Of a DNA stretch of 64,000 nt, positions 1 to 10,369 are shown piece after piece. Location of the stretch: assembly GCF_019059575.1 (NCBI RefSeq), contig NW_024881965.1, forward strand, positions 186,001-250,000. Direction: 5' to 3'. Within the stretch, counting starts at the first letter, position 1, and each line of letters starts with the position of its first letter. Source of the stretch: Amphibalanus amphitrite. Its lineage: Eukaryota; Arthropoda; Thecostraca; Balanomorpha; Balanidae. The notes below the pieces were generated by a model. The model made no database searches. It was not told the DNA's origin and saw only the letters and a program-made list of their open reading frames with translations. The position numbers were made by a program, and so were the translations under genes.

Positions 1-1656
1 TCACCTCACCGGCGCCCGACGACCCCCACCCGACAAAGACGGCCCGGCCGCTAAGTCAAGGCGAGGTCAACAAACAACTGTCGGATGACCAATTTATCTA
101 ATCAGAGCAAATACGGCCGCCAAGAGGACTGCCGGACGCAAGGCGGCAAAGTGCCGCAAAAACTTCCCGCCCCGACACGCACTTCGGCGCACATTGCGCT
201 GCGCCCTGTTGACGGTCAGATTATGCATTCCTTGCAATAATTCCTCTATAAATAATCCTAATCACGGCTACTTTCGCAACGCGCACAAAAACACGCCAGA
301 ACTGGAGTAAACACCTGAGGAGCGCTGGCCGTGCGCCAGATTATCATTAATTGACCAGTTTTTGCGCCTGCTGCTCGGCGCCGCCGCGATGCGCGCGATA
401 GCGGCGCGCCGCGAACGGCGACTGTGCGCCACTGCCGCCGCGGCCGCGCGGCCGCCGGCGCTGCACCGTAAACAAAAGGATTTCGTCTGGTGGCGGTCGG
501 TGGACGCGCGGCCGGCCGGCGCGATAACCGGGCCGCGGCCGGCGCTAATGAGCACACGATGAAAATACCGCGCCGCTCGCGCGCCGTTGGACGCCCAGAT
601 AAACCGGGCCCGTATAATAAAGCGGTGCGCGGCCGGGCGGCGCGCTGGCTGATCGGCGGCGGCGGCCGGTGGTCGGGGGTGATTGGCGGCGGCACCGGCC
701 GGCACCGCGCCCCCCGCCGCTCGTTTCCCGTGCCGATAGCGGCTGATGGTGGCCCGCTCAGAGGCACCTCTCTCCCTGGTGCACCGTGGGCGACGACCTG
801 CTTCACCCGGTGCAGAGTACGCGGGTACAGCAACTCAGCACCGAGTCTCCGATCACAGCAGAGCGGACCAGCGCGGCCTCTCTCCGCGGCGGTACCCCGG
901 TACCTCACCGGCCATGAATGAAACCAACCGACAGCGACAGGTGGCTGCGAGTCCTACCAAACCTCGAACCTCAGACATCCCAAACCTATGCACTAATTCG
1001 GATCGGTGATTCCGGATCGGTGGCCAGCCGTGGGCGATGTGTTTCTCGCGGCGCGGCCTTGGTCGCTCCAGCTCCGCAGAGGGGGCGGATGTGGCCGCCG
1101 ATCTCGCTCGGTCCGGCCGAAGCGGACGCGGGCGCTGGATCGCGTCACTTCCGCTGCAGGAGCCGGAAGTCGCCACAGCCCGGGCACAGATGTTTTTCTG
1201 CCTCCCCGGAGACTGCCTCATGATCGACGGTCACGATTTTGTCCAGGAATTATACCGTGAGTTTGCACGGTTGCATTTTATAGAAGTTACGGGTATCACT
1301 GGTGAACCCCTGTTAATCCGCTCTTGACATAAGTCGATTCAATAACGAAAATTATGGACACCGATAACAATGCTGCCTTCCTCTCAGTGTATTAGATTTA
1401 CAATTCTCACGTAAAAAGACCTGACATTTTGACAATGTGTCTCACGAACCACAGCCGTCTGAGTCATTGAAAAGTTTTGGAGATTATCGAACTTACTCGA
1501 AGACCCGTAGGTGGGATCTTATGGAACCTGGCGCTCAGCATCCGTGTCATATCGCTCAGTCACCGATCTGGCTGTTCATTGTTTGAAAGTTCAGTGTTAA
1601 GTAGACCCTAAGCGTCACAGCGCGGAACCGATTGTTGTCCGCATCCGGTGAAACAG
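1..1656. other. GC-rich patch (about 360-920) and flanks, no gene seen
   Basis: Overlapping open frames on both strands reflect CpG-rich composition, not coding. TAATCC occurs at 253 and 1314. It may be a CpG island or regulatory patch upstream of dve. Confidence 0.4.
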
Positions 1657-1850
1657 TTGTCAACCGTGTCAGACGGCGATGACAAACGGCAATGCGCAGT
1701 GTCAGACGGCGATGACGGGCAGTGTCAGACGGCTATGACAGACCGTATCAGACGACTATGACTGTGAGACGGCGGCTACAGGCTTTGTCAGAAAGCGATG
1801 TCGGTTTCAGATGGCGATGACAGACCGTGCCAAACTATAATGACTGACAG
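1657..1850. repeat. degenerate minisatellite, GTCAGACGGCGATGACA-like units
   Basis: About eight imperfect units of roughly 17-30 bases occur around TCAGACGGCGATGACA. No coding frame is supported. Confidence 0.7.
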
Positions 1851-4525
1851 CGATGACAGACGAGGTGAACATGTGACGAAACGCGCAACGTATGACGAGC
1901 AGGCAGAAGCGGACGTGAGGCGAGCGGCTCGGCGGCGCCCGTGTTGTGACGTCCGCCTGTTCTGAGAAGAGGGTGATACCCGTGTCATTTGACGGGTGTA
2001 CTTGTGTGACGTACCGGCAATGCGTAGCAGATCTTCGCGCTTTGGCTTTGTTCTGTCACCGACGAGCTCTGGCTTAATTCTCGGGACTTTTTCTACCCAT
2101 GGTGAAAGGAGACGGACACGGGGACCGGTTCACACTGTGTCCGGGAGCTCGGCGGCTCCGTGCGGGCCACACCTCCCAGAGCAGACCTACCGCAGCTCTG
2201 AGCCGGCACCGCGTCACCGGAGACACTGCCCTAACCTCCCATACACACACAGATAGCCGTGATCTGCGGGGGCGGCCCGGCAGGAAGGGACCCGGACCCG
2301 GCGACAGCCACACGAGGAAAGACCTCGCACAACGGGAGAAAGTATTGGGTTTCTTAAACACTTTAGTGATTGTATCTAAATCAGGGCTGCAGATTATCCA
2401 GCTGACCATGATTGTGCAATACACATGAGTCATGGGAGCTTTATGGTGTTGTGGTTGGCCGGGGCCCGCTCTTGCTCGATGGGTGGGTAGTGTGCTGTAT
2501 GAACTCGACTTAAAATCAAAGAGTGACAGTCAAAGTACAGGAGTGCGTGAGCAGGTTTAGGTCCGATTAAACCTGTAGCTAGTGCACAATTCACTCTGAA
2601 TTCCTAATGACCACTACTCTCTCGGCTCTGGAGCCGCCGAGTCGGAGACGCCGTCCGGTCTGCCGTTGTCCGCTGTTTAGTAAATACGGTCTGTTGTGGT
2701 CAGCGCGGCGGGAGGCCGGTTGGACGGCCTGCCGTGCAGCTGGGCTTCTTTTCAGGGTCAGCCCACGCAAAAACCGGCCACGTCGCGCGCCTAACAGCTC
2801 TGAGGGCCACCGGAAGGTCGCTGACGGGCGAGGCTTCTCATTAGGTAAACGCTGCATAGGAGAGCGCCCGCTTCAATCGCACATGTAACAATTGCGCAGG
2901 CCGCAATAAGTGCTCATCACACCGATTACCTGGCGCGTAAGTAGTCATGGCAACGAGACGAGCTTTCATAACGGATTCTGTCTTTTGCTAGAACATGCGT
3001 CATGCACGTCCGTCAGATCTGTTTTCAGATTTAACAGAATTTTTCTGAATAAGTCTGTCTACCAGTTCGACTTTCTTGCCTTCCTTTGGTACGTTTATCA
3101 GTGTGGGTCTAATACAACCGGTCTTAGATTGACCCAAGCTTCATTATCATCGCCTCAGCAAGCATCCGCCCTAAGTCAGTTCATAAGCCATTTCCGTCGG
3201 AGATCTTCACCCGGACGGATCTGAAGTCAGCCGCGTCGCACGACTGCATTGAATTTGATCGACCGGCGGCATTATCTTTTCATCCCGGGGCATTTACTAA
3301 AGACGTATTTAGAAAATCCCTCATAATGAGGTGGGCGGCGGGGCCGGCCGAGCCGACGCCGGCTAAGTCGACAAACGAACGGCTCCAAAGTCAGACCGGT
3401 CGTGCCGAGCCGCGTCGCCGACCGACTCAAACTTAAGCCGCGCGTAATAGGGCCGCAGAAAAAAGAGGAGGAAATCGGGATCTCTCCATGGACTCGCATC
3501 GCGGCGAGGACTCAGAGGCGGCGGCGCGCTCGCAGATCAGGCGAACCCGTCTCATTGAGAGCGGCTGTCGGCCGGCTATAGGGCCCATGACGCCGAGCGG
3601 GGCTAATCCGGCCATCTGTTACGCTATTGGTGGCCGCCGAGTCGCTTAGCAGCTGCAACAGCACACGGTGGAGCCGGATGCAGCGCGGCCTCCGGACCAT
3701 CCGGCGCGGATCAGCGGCGTTTTTGGCGGAGCCGCGGTCGGATCATGGCCACGGGCCGGCCGCGCTATCCCCCCCCCCCCCGGACCGGCCAAAGCTGCCC
3801 AGCGTCTTAGCGAGGCGGTTTGTGTAAGTTAAGCCGAGAAGCGTCTGAGCGATGTCATTATTGCATGGCCGGCGGGGTGTTTTAATCAGAGCGCTGGGGC
3901 GCGCGTGGCGCCCCAGCCCACCCCCGCCCACTACTCAGCCCCGCACGGCTTGACAATCTTGTCAAGTGCCGTCATAACGGATTTCATATACGGATACATG
4001 CCGATATAAAAAGCATCACCTGCAGGTTTGAAAAAGACACCTCACTGTTCGATTCGACACGTGAAATTGCTAGTTGACGTTCTATGATCGATGGGTGAGT
4101 AGAATTAGTGGATCACGCGAGACAGCACGTACCGACTTTATAAACGGTGTTTAGGTATCAGCATATGTTAACTCGCATAAAAATCGTACACTTGAGAACT
4201 GTACTAAACGATGTTACTTAAGTTTAATTGCAACACGCCATCTAATTAATCACATCACTCATGCGCTTTGCAGTATCGGACACATCGGCACTGATCACAT
4301 CCAATTAACAGTGAACAGTAGGTACCTAAGCATTTTCAAAGAACTTACACAGCAAAACAATACTACAACCGGCACATTGTATTGTATTGTATTGTACTGA
4401 ATATTTAAGAGCGATCCACATTCCAAATTGCGTGGCGATTACACCTTGCATGCACCAGGGCACCCGGCACCCAGCGTGCATTCGACACCCCGGTACTCGG
4501 CGCCGGATACACTCTGCACCCGGTA
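1851..4525. other. no gene recognised
   Basis: Mixed composition, GC-rich at 3320-3950 with a 14-base C run near 3771. No conserved protein segment or RNA gene was seen. Confidence 0.4.
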
Positions 4526-5244
4526 GGTACACTCGGGGGCAGATTGATGTTCCACAACTCTTTATCCACCGGGTTCCTATGGCTCAGCATTGGCAGCAGC
4601 CGCCTGGTACCGGTAGACTGTACCGCTTCACTTACTTGTCAAGCGGCACAGCCTACCCACCTGTATGACACCGGTCTGGGTCGGTGGCTGGAAGGCGATG
4701 TGGGCCGCCTGTGACGTCAGCGCAGCGGTGAGGGCCGAGCCCGGAGGCATGGCTCGGGTCGGCGCGGCGCGGCGGCTGGCGAGGACTGGGGAGTGAGGCG
4801 GGGTGGGAGGGTGGGAACTGGGAGCATGGACCATCGCGCGGCTGAGCGAGTGTAGTTAACTTTCGCATCTCAAGGCGCCAATTATTCTACCTAACAATTG
4901 TGCTAAAGCAGTTCTTCAAAATGTCCTATCCCCAAGACAGCGCCTATCATCATACTTGCAATGCACATTACGACACACTTAAGCGTGGCAATGGGACAGC
5001 CGATAGAACTTATGTCACTCGTGCATCGAGGTGCGGAGCTATATTTTGTATAACATATTAGTATTAAGGCTTTGATTGAGCAGATTGGTGTCTATTGTTT
5101 CGCACGGCAATCGTCCAGAGACGTGGGAACTGGGGGTTATGAGTAGTGCCGCAGCCAACGCTCCAATTTAAAGCGATTATTACTGTTGCTCTAATATGTG
5201 GTCGCAGCCTCCAATAGCAAACCGTTCCAACTAGGAGCCAAAAA

Positions 5245-5331
5245 GTCGGCCATTCAGGGGGGTTCGAACCGGGCTTCTCCCACCGGCCAATTCACAACAC
5301 GAGCGTTCATCCACTGAGCTACCGAGAATGG
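5245..5331 (-). repeat. tRNA-like promoter head (left arm)
   Basis: On the minus strand an A-box-like CGGTAGCTCAGTGG (5312-5325) is followed by GGTTCGAACC (5261-5270), the RNA polymerase III A/B arrangement. The stems do not fold into an obvious tRNA, so I call it tRNA-derived. Confidence 0.6.
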
Positions 5332-5429
5332 TCCTCATCTGCACAAAACAAAATGACATTCACCCGCTGACCGCCAATGACAGTATTGTGACATTTGATC
5401 GCGTTTGACCACGGCGGGTGGTCGCTGGT

Positions 5430-5506
5430 TTCGGCAGCTCAGTGGATACAGGCTAGCGTCGTGGGGTGACCGGTTGGAGAAACCCGGTTCGAACCGTCCC
5501 AGGTGC
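5430..5506 (+). repeat. tRNA-like promoter head (right arm)
   Basis: TCGGCAGCTCAGTGG starts at 5431 and GGTTCGAACC lies at 5486-5495. It is homologous to the left-arm head but diverged between the boxes. Confidence 0.6.
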
Positions 5507-6197
5507 GCGACTTATTTGTTCCTAGATGGAACGGTTTGCTATTGGTGGCTGCGACCACACATTAGAGGAACATAAGAGTTGGGACGCCGCGCTATCCAAA
5601 AACCCCAGTTCCCACGTCTCTGGACGATTGCTGTGCGAAATAATAGCCACCAATGAGCTCAATCAAGGCCTTAATACATATCTGTTAAAAACAATGTAGC
5701 TCCGCAACTCGATGCACGTGTGATATAAATTATATCGGCTGTCCCAATGTCACGTTTAAGTGTGTCGTAATGTGCATGGCAAGTATGATGATAGGCGCTG
5801 TCTTGGGGATAGGACATTTTAACAACTGCTTTAGCACAATTGTTAGGTAGAATAATTGGCGCCTTGAGACGCGAAAGTTAACTACACTCGCTCAGCCGCG
5901 CGATGGTCCGTGCTCCCACCCCACCTCACTCCCCAGCCCTCGCCAGCCGCCGCGCCGCGCCGACCCGAGCCATGCCTCCGGGCTCGGCCCTCACCGCTGC
6001 GCTGACGTCACAGGCGGCCCACATCGCCTTTCAGCCACCGACCCAGACCGGTGGCATACGGTGTGGGTAGGCTGTGCCGCTTGACAAGTAAGTGAAGCGG
6101 CACAGTCTACCGGTACCAGGCGGCTGCTGCCAATGCTGAGCCATAGGAACCCGGTGGATAAAGAGTTGTGGAACATCAATCTGCCCCCGAGTGTACC

Positions 6198-6983
6198 CAC
6201 TCGATGCCACGGCACCCGGCACCTATCCGGTGCCACGGCACCCGGCACCGGGCACCCACAAACAGTCGATGCGCCGCATTTATTGTATCAGCTGAGCCGT
6301 ATCGACGGCGTCTGCGGGGCTTCGGCCGTCATCCTTTTAGGTGGGGTGCGCACCGCGCGAGCCGCTCCGCCGGCCGCCCATTCCCGTTTATCACAGAAAA
6401 ACACTCTGTGATACTTCTGCGTTGGGATTACAGCAAATCCTATGAATCCGGCCGTATTCCAAATCCCCTCGTCGTCGAGAGTAAAGTTGGCGACAGACAC
6501 GGGAAGGCCATCTCGCGCTGAGGCCTGATCCTCCCGGCGCGGGGACCGTGGGGACTTTTGCGATCCTAGCACGACATAAGTGGCAAATACGAGTATTTTG
6601 ATTTCCACTTTCTTTATATTCTTTCTACGCAGAATTGTCCAGTGTATCCGAATCCGACCTTAAATCGCTTTAAAAATGATGACTTATGCATCAAAATACG
6701 TCACAAAGTGAAGGGTTGCGCTGACTTGCACCGTGCCCCTAGGATGAGGCGAAAAATTACATGACAACGGAACGCCTGCTCACTCGTTTAATCAAGCACC
6801 AATCCGATGTTGCGACATGTTTTTATAATCTGTATTTAAGGAGGAATACGAGCATATGCATGAAAAGTTTGAAAAATAATCCAAAGGTATGATTTTTGAA
6901 TGAAATAAAAAAAATGTTAATATGCCACTTGTCTCGGAGATTCGACTCGGCAAATCATAGCCTTACAAAGTGAGTTACGCGGT
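6198..6983. other. no gene recognised
   Basis: GGCACCCGGCACC short repeats up to about 6260, then AT-rich unique-looking sequence. Confidence 0.4.
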
Positions 6984-7367
6984 GTTACGTGTGGAGACAC
7001 ATATCAAAATATTCTCCCATAAATTCTGCATTGGAATCAACTCTTATCTTTTGCCCAATTTTGCCCAAAAAGCTACTACGAGACACCAAAGCAGAAGATG
7101 TCGCGCGGCTCTCAGCGCTCCGCCGCGCTGCCCGGCGCCGCGGCGGTCAGCTGACTGCGGCGTACCGCCGCAGGAGTTACGTGTGGAAACACATATCAAA
7201 ATATTCTCCCATAAATTCTGCATTGGAATCAACTCTTATCTTTTGCCCAATTTTGCCCAAACAGCTACTACGAGACATCAAAGCAGAAGATGTCGCGTGG
7301 CTCCCTTCGCTCCGCTGCGCTGCCCGGCGCCGCGGCGGTCAGCTGACTCCGGCGTACCGCCGCAGGA
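6984..7367. repeat. 192-bp tandem duplication
   Basis: Two adjacent copies (6984-7175 and 7176-7367) are about 95% alike by eye. Each begins GTTACGTGTGGAGACACAT and ends CGTACCGCCGCAGGA. The unit is a multiple of three, so open frames run through both copies, but no protein family was recognised. Confidence 0.85.
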
Positions 7368-8346
7368 GTAGTGTCGTGCTAGGAGGGGCAAAGACCCCAC
7401 AGTGGCGGCGGGCGCCTCCGGTCTCCGGCGGACGGTGGGCGTCGCACCGCCGCGCTCCCAAACAATGCACGGCATCGCGGCGTGCCAAAACACACAGCAC
7501 AGCTCCCAGGAAAGCGGAGCACGGTGCGCCAAAATAACGCGCCGCCAATCGGCCGTCCGGATTAGGTGCGATCCCTTCAAAAGGATTAGAGCAGCCGCCG
7601 AGGATCACCGGTAATCCGCCGTCGCCCGCGATCATCAATCATGCCCATAATCCGATTCAGCTGCAGGGCTTCTAATCTGGCGGCGCCCGTAAGCCCGGAC
7701 TCGACGGGGAAACGGACGCGGCACTGGCGAAAGGAAATGCTCCGGTTGGGCTCCAGTCGCCGGCGGCGGCGCTCCAGGGCTGAGCTTAGCCGTCGTGGCG
7801 GCGGGGCGAGCTTTCTGTCCGCTCCGCACATGGCCCGAGTATTGCCGGACTTTGTCAGTGCGGTCTACAGACACAGTGATGAAACAGTTTTGACACTGAA
7901 TCACCACCCGTTTTGACACTGGACCGCCGCGGTGGAATGACAAATGACCAGAATTAATTCGTACAGGGTTCCCCGTGTTTTGCGTATTACCGATCTATGA
8001 ACAAGTATGCCTCTAGAAGCAAAGCAAAGGCTAAGATAAGCAACAAGCATCCATGTTTTGATGTCAGACGATAGCAGCAAAAAAAAATGACGAGGACAGG
8101 AATGAGAGTAAAGCATTAAAGCTTCTCGCATGACTGTACGCTTTTTGTCGACATACTTCAAGGAAATGCGCATTTGTAATCTACAGTCTATTTTGATGGT
8201 AATCTGGCTCAGAACTTCTCATTATTACCAAATCCATTGCACAATGCCCATTACATCACGACAGGTCGACGATAACAGCGTACGAGTGTTCCTGGGACTG
8301 TGACCGTGGGCCGCTGAGAGATGCTGATGCCTGATCAGCCGGTCTC
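7368..8346. other. GC-rich patch (7380-7840) then AT-rich sequence
   Basis: Contains the TAATCC cluster noted separately. No exon is supported. Confidence 0.4.
7583..7653. promoter_or_regulatory. cluster of three K50-homeodomain sites (TAATCC)
   Basis: GGATTA at 7583 and TAATCC at 7612 and 7648 lie within 71 bp of a GC-rich patch 2.5 kb above the first dve exon seen. Function is inferred only. Confidence 0.3.
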
Positions 8347-8568
8347 AGTCGGCAAACGGTAAACCGCTGCTGATCAGCCGGCAAACGGAAAACCACTGCT
8401 GATCAGCCGGCAAACGGTAAACCACTGCTGATCAGCCGGCAAACGGTAAACCACTGCTGATCAGCCGGCAAACGGTAAACCACTGCTGATCAGCCGGCCT
8501 CAGGGCGCGACCACTGCTGATCAGCCAGCATCAGACCACGGTCGGGCTATAAGCCACTGCTGATCAGT
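8347..8568. repeat. 29-bp minisatellite (CTGATCAGCCGGCAAACGG unit)
   Basis: There are four near-perfect 29-bp units (8370-8500), with diverged ones on both sides. Each contains the palindrome CTGATCAG. Confidence 0.85.
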
Positions 8569-8734
8569 CTTGCCTTAGACCGCGTGAGCCTGCGTGGTTC
8601 ACAGGGATCCCACGCGGCCCGCGGCTATAGTCCGGGCCTTCTGTCTCTTTGACCGATCTCTCCTTTTTCCGATACCCTTGCTCCACGTCTCCACGTTCCG
8701 TCCAATATTCTTGTCCGTGTCCCGGGTCTCTCCG

Positions 8735-9015
8735 TTCATCTCGCTGGTCGATGTCGTTCTGTCCCACTCCCGCCCTCTGTTCAGTGCCGCGCTGTCTCCC
8801 CGTTCTATCTTGAACTCTGTTCAGTGCCACAATGTCTCTCCGTTCTATCCTGTACCGTTCTATCCGTTTTATCCGGTACCGACTCTGCGGTCGGTGCCGC
8901 GCTGCCTCCCCGTTCACTCATGTACTCTGTTCAGTGCCGCGCTGTCTCCCCTTCTTCCCTCTGTCCTGCGGTCGGTGTCACACTGTCTCCCCGGTTACTC
9001 CTGTCCTCTGTTCGG
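8735..9015. repeat. imperfect tandem repeat, CTCTGTTCAGTGCCGCGCTG units
   Basis: About five units of roughly 50-60 bases share TGTTCAGTGCCGCGCTGTCT and CCCCGTTC. Open frames through it reflect the repeat, not a gene. Confidence 0.7.
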
Positions 9016-9602
9016 ACGACCGTGCTGAATGCGTTCAGAAGGAGCTGCGCCTGCGAGCGGGCGGGACGCCAGCCACTCCGCTAAACCTCATCTGAATAGG
9101 ATTGTGTGAGAAGACTTAGAGATGAATTTTTGATTGGGTAAGCTTACGAATTTGAGCCGACAAAATCGAATTTGTCCACGGAGAGGGATCACGGTCGCTG
9201 CGTCTGAAATCTCCTCATTCTGGGAGACTCGGCAGTCTGCGCGCCGCGGAGAGGCGGCTGCCGAAATCGGATGGGGTCCTCAGTTCACTCTCGGTGCTCT
9301 GCTCACACTCCCTCGACGGCGGCGGATGGACGCTCGGCGTGAGCAGAGGGACACCGGGACATTTTATCAACATTCAACAGATAGTCAAATGATGTTTGCA
9401 TAGATGGTTTGGCGGGATGCTCTGTTCATTTGAGGTCAGGGAACTTTTTGGCATCTCATTGAGACGTTTTGATACACATGGTATAAGTACGTATTTTAAT
9501 TCACTTGTCATGTAAGCTGCCCGATCGGGTTGTTCGGTATTCTGCATTCCTGTTTCGACTGTCATGGTTACGGATTCTTTCCGAAAACTGCCATTCTCGT
9601 GC

Positions 9603-9832
9603 CACAAGTCGTGCGGTACAGCATATATTCAGGCGCTAACACTCACAAGTCGCGCGGTACAGCATCCATTCAGGCGCTAACACAAGCCATGCGGTACAGC
9701 ATACATTCAGGCGCTAGAACAAGTCGTGCGGCACAGCATACATTCAGGCACTAACACAAGCCGTGCGGCACAGCATACATTCGGGCGCTAGCACAAGTCG
9801 TGCGGTACAGCATACATTCAGGCGCTGACAGA
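9603..9832. repeat. 37-bp minisatellite
   Basis: Six units of ACAAGTCGTGCGGTACAGCA TACATTCAGGCGCTAAC have a regular 37-bp step (9645, 9682, 9719, 9756, 9793). Confidence 0.85.
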
Positions 9833-10177
9833 AGCGGCTAGTTTCATAGATATACCTAAACCGAAATGTGCGCTTAGTCATGCCGTTTATTATAAAATCA
9901 TTTGGCAGATCCGGCGTCGACGTCCAGGTTATTTGAAGCATTGTATGTTCAGATGAAGTATTACAAGAAGATCGGAGCGAGCAATTAATGTATGAATCTG
10001 AAGGCTTACCCGAGCAGCCTTAGCATTTTATTAAATAAAATAAAAACTGTTGAGAGATGTGGATGACGGATGTAAGGCTAAGGACATGCAAGCCTTAAGC
10101 TCTCGCACGGATTCTGCCTTGACAGCCTGGGACACAGTGCAATGAAATAAAGCGAACTAATCCCCGTTGTGTTTCAG

Positions 10178-10369
10178 TGGGAGCAGCGGCAGCTCTGCCG
10201 GTCAGGTTTGTCGTCGAGTTCATCGACCTGCCGGCAGATGTCAGGAGCAGCGGCCGGCGCCGGATCGAGGACTATGCCATCATCCCGTCGTCGACGAAAT
10301 TCAATGACGTCACGGCGGCAGTGCTGCACAAGTGTGGCCTGGAGCACGTCAATGTGTCGGAGAGCACCG
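10178..10369 (+). CDS. dve: dve exon a: first half of ULD (CMP) domain
   Basis: The acceptor is tttcag at 10172-10177 and the donor is accg|gtgagc. The exon enters with two bases of a split codon and leaves with one, matching the next exon. It encodes a beta-rich stretch (VRFVVEFIDLPADV ... VLHKCGLEHV) resembling the ubiquitin-like ULD of SATB/dve. No ATG is needed because this is an internal exon. Confidence 0.85.

Larger units (their letters stand above)
4526..6197. repeat. head-to-head inverted pair of tRNA-headed repeats
   Basis: The left arm (about 4526-5336) and right arm (about 5425-6197) are inverted copies with a few indels and clear but imperfect identity. Shared blocks include the CTCGGGGGCAGATTGATGTT end, the GAGTGTAGTTAACTTTCGC block and the AATTATTCTACCTAACAATT block. 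The innermost part of each arm is tRNA-like, with an A-box-like GGTAGCTCAGTGG or GGCAGCTCAGTGG and a B-box GGTTCGAACC. This suggests two long SINE-like copies pointing away from a common centre, or one fold-back element. Neither arm has a supported gene. Confidence 0.75.

Noticed and set aside
258-908. 216-codon minus-strand frame and overlapping plus frames
   Set aside because: Explained by the GC-rich patch; all frames are alanine/arginine/proline-rich and no domain is visible.
5245-5506. Two genuine tRNA genes in opposite orientation
   Set aside because: A and B boxes are present, but acceptor and anticodon stems do not form convincingly and both copies continue into homologous repeat bodies.
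6989-7537. 182-codon ORF across the tandem duplication
   Set aside because: It is open because the unit is a multiple of three; there is no homology and no codon-use difference between frames.
8347-8568. CRISPR-like array (29-bp direct repeats)
   Set aside because: Units are contiguous with no spacers, in an animal genome; it is a minisatellite.
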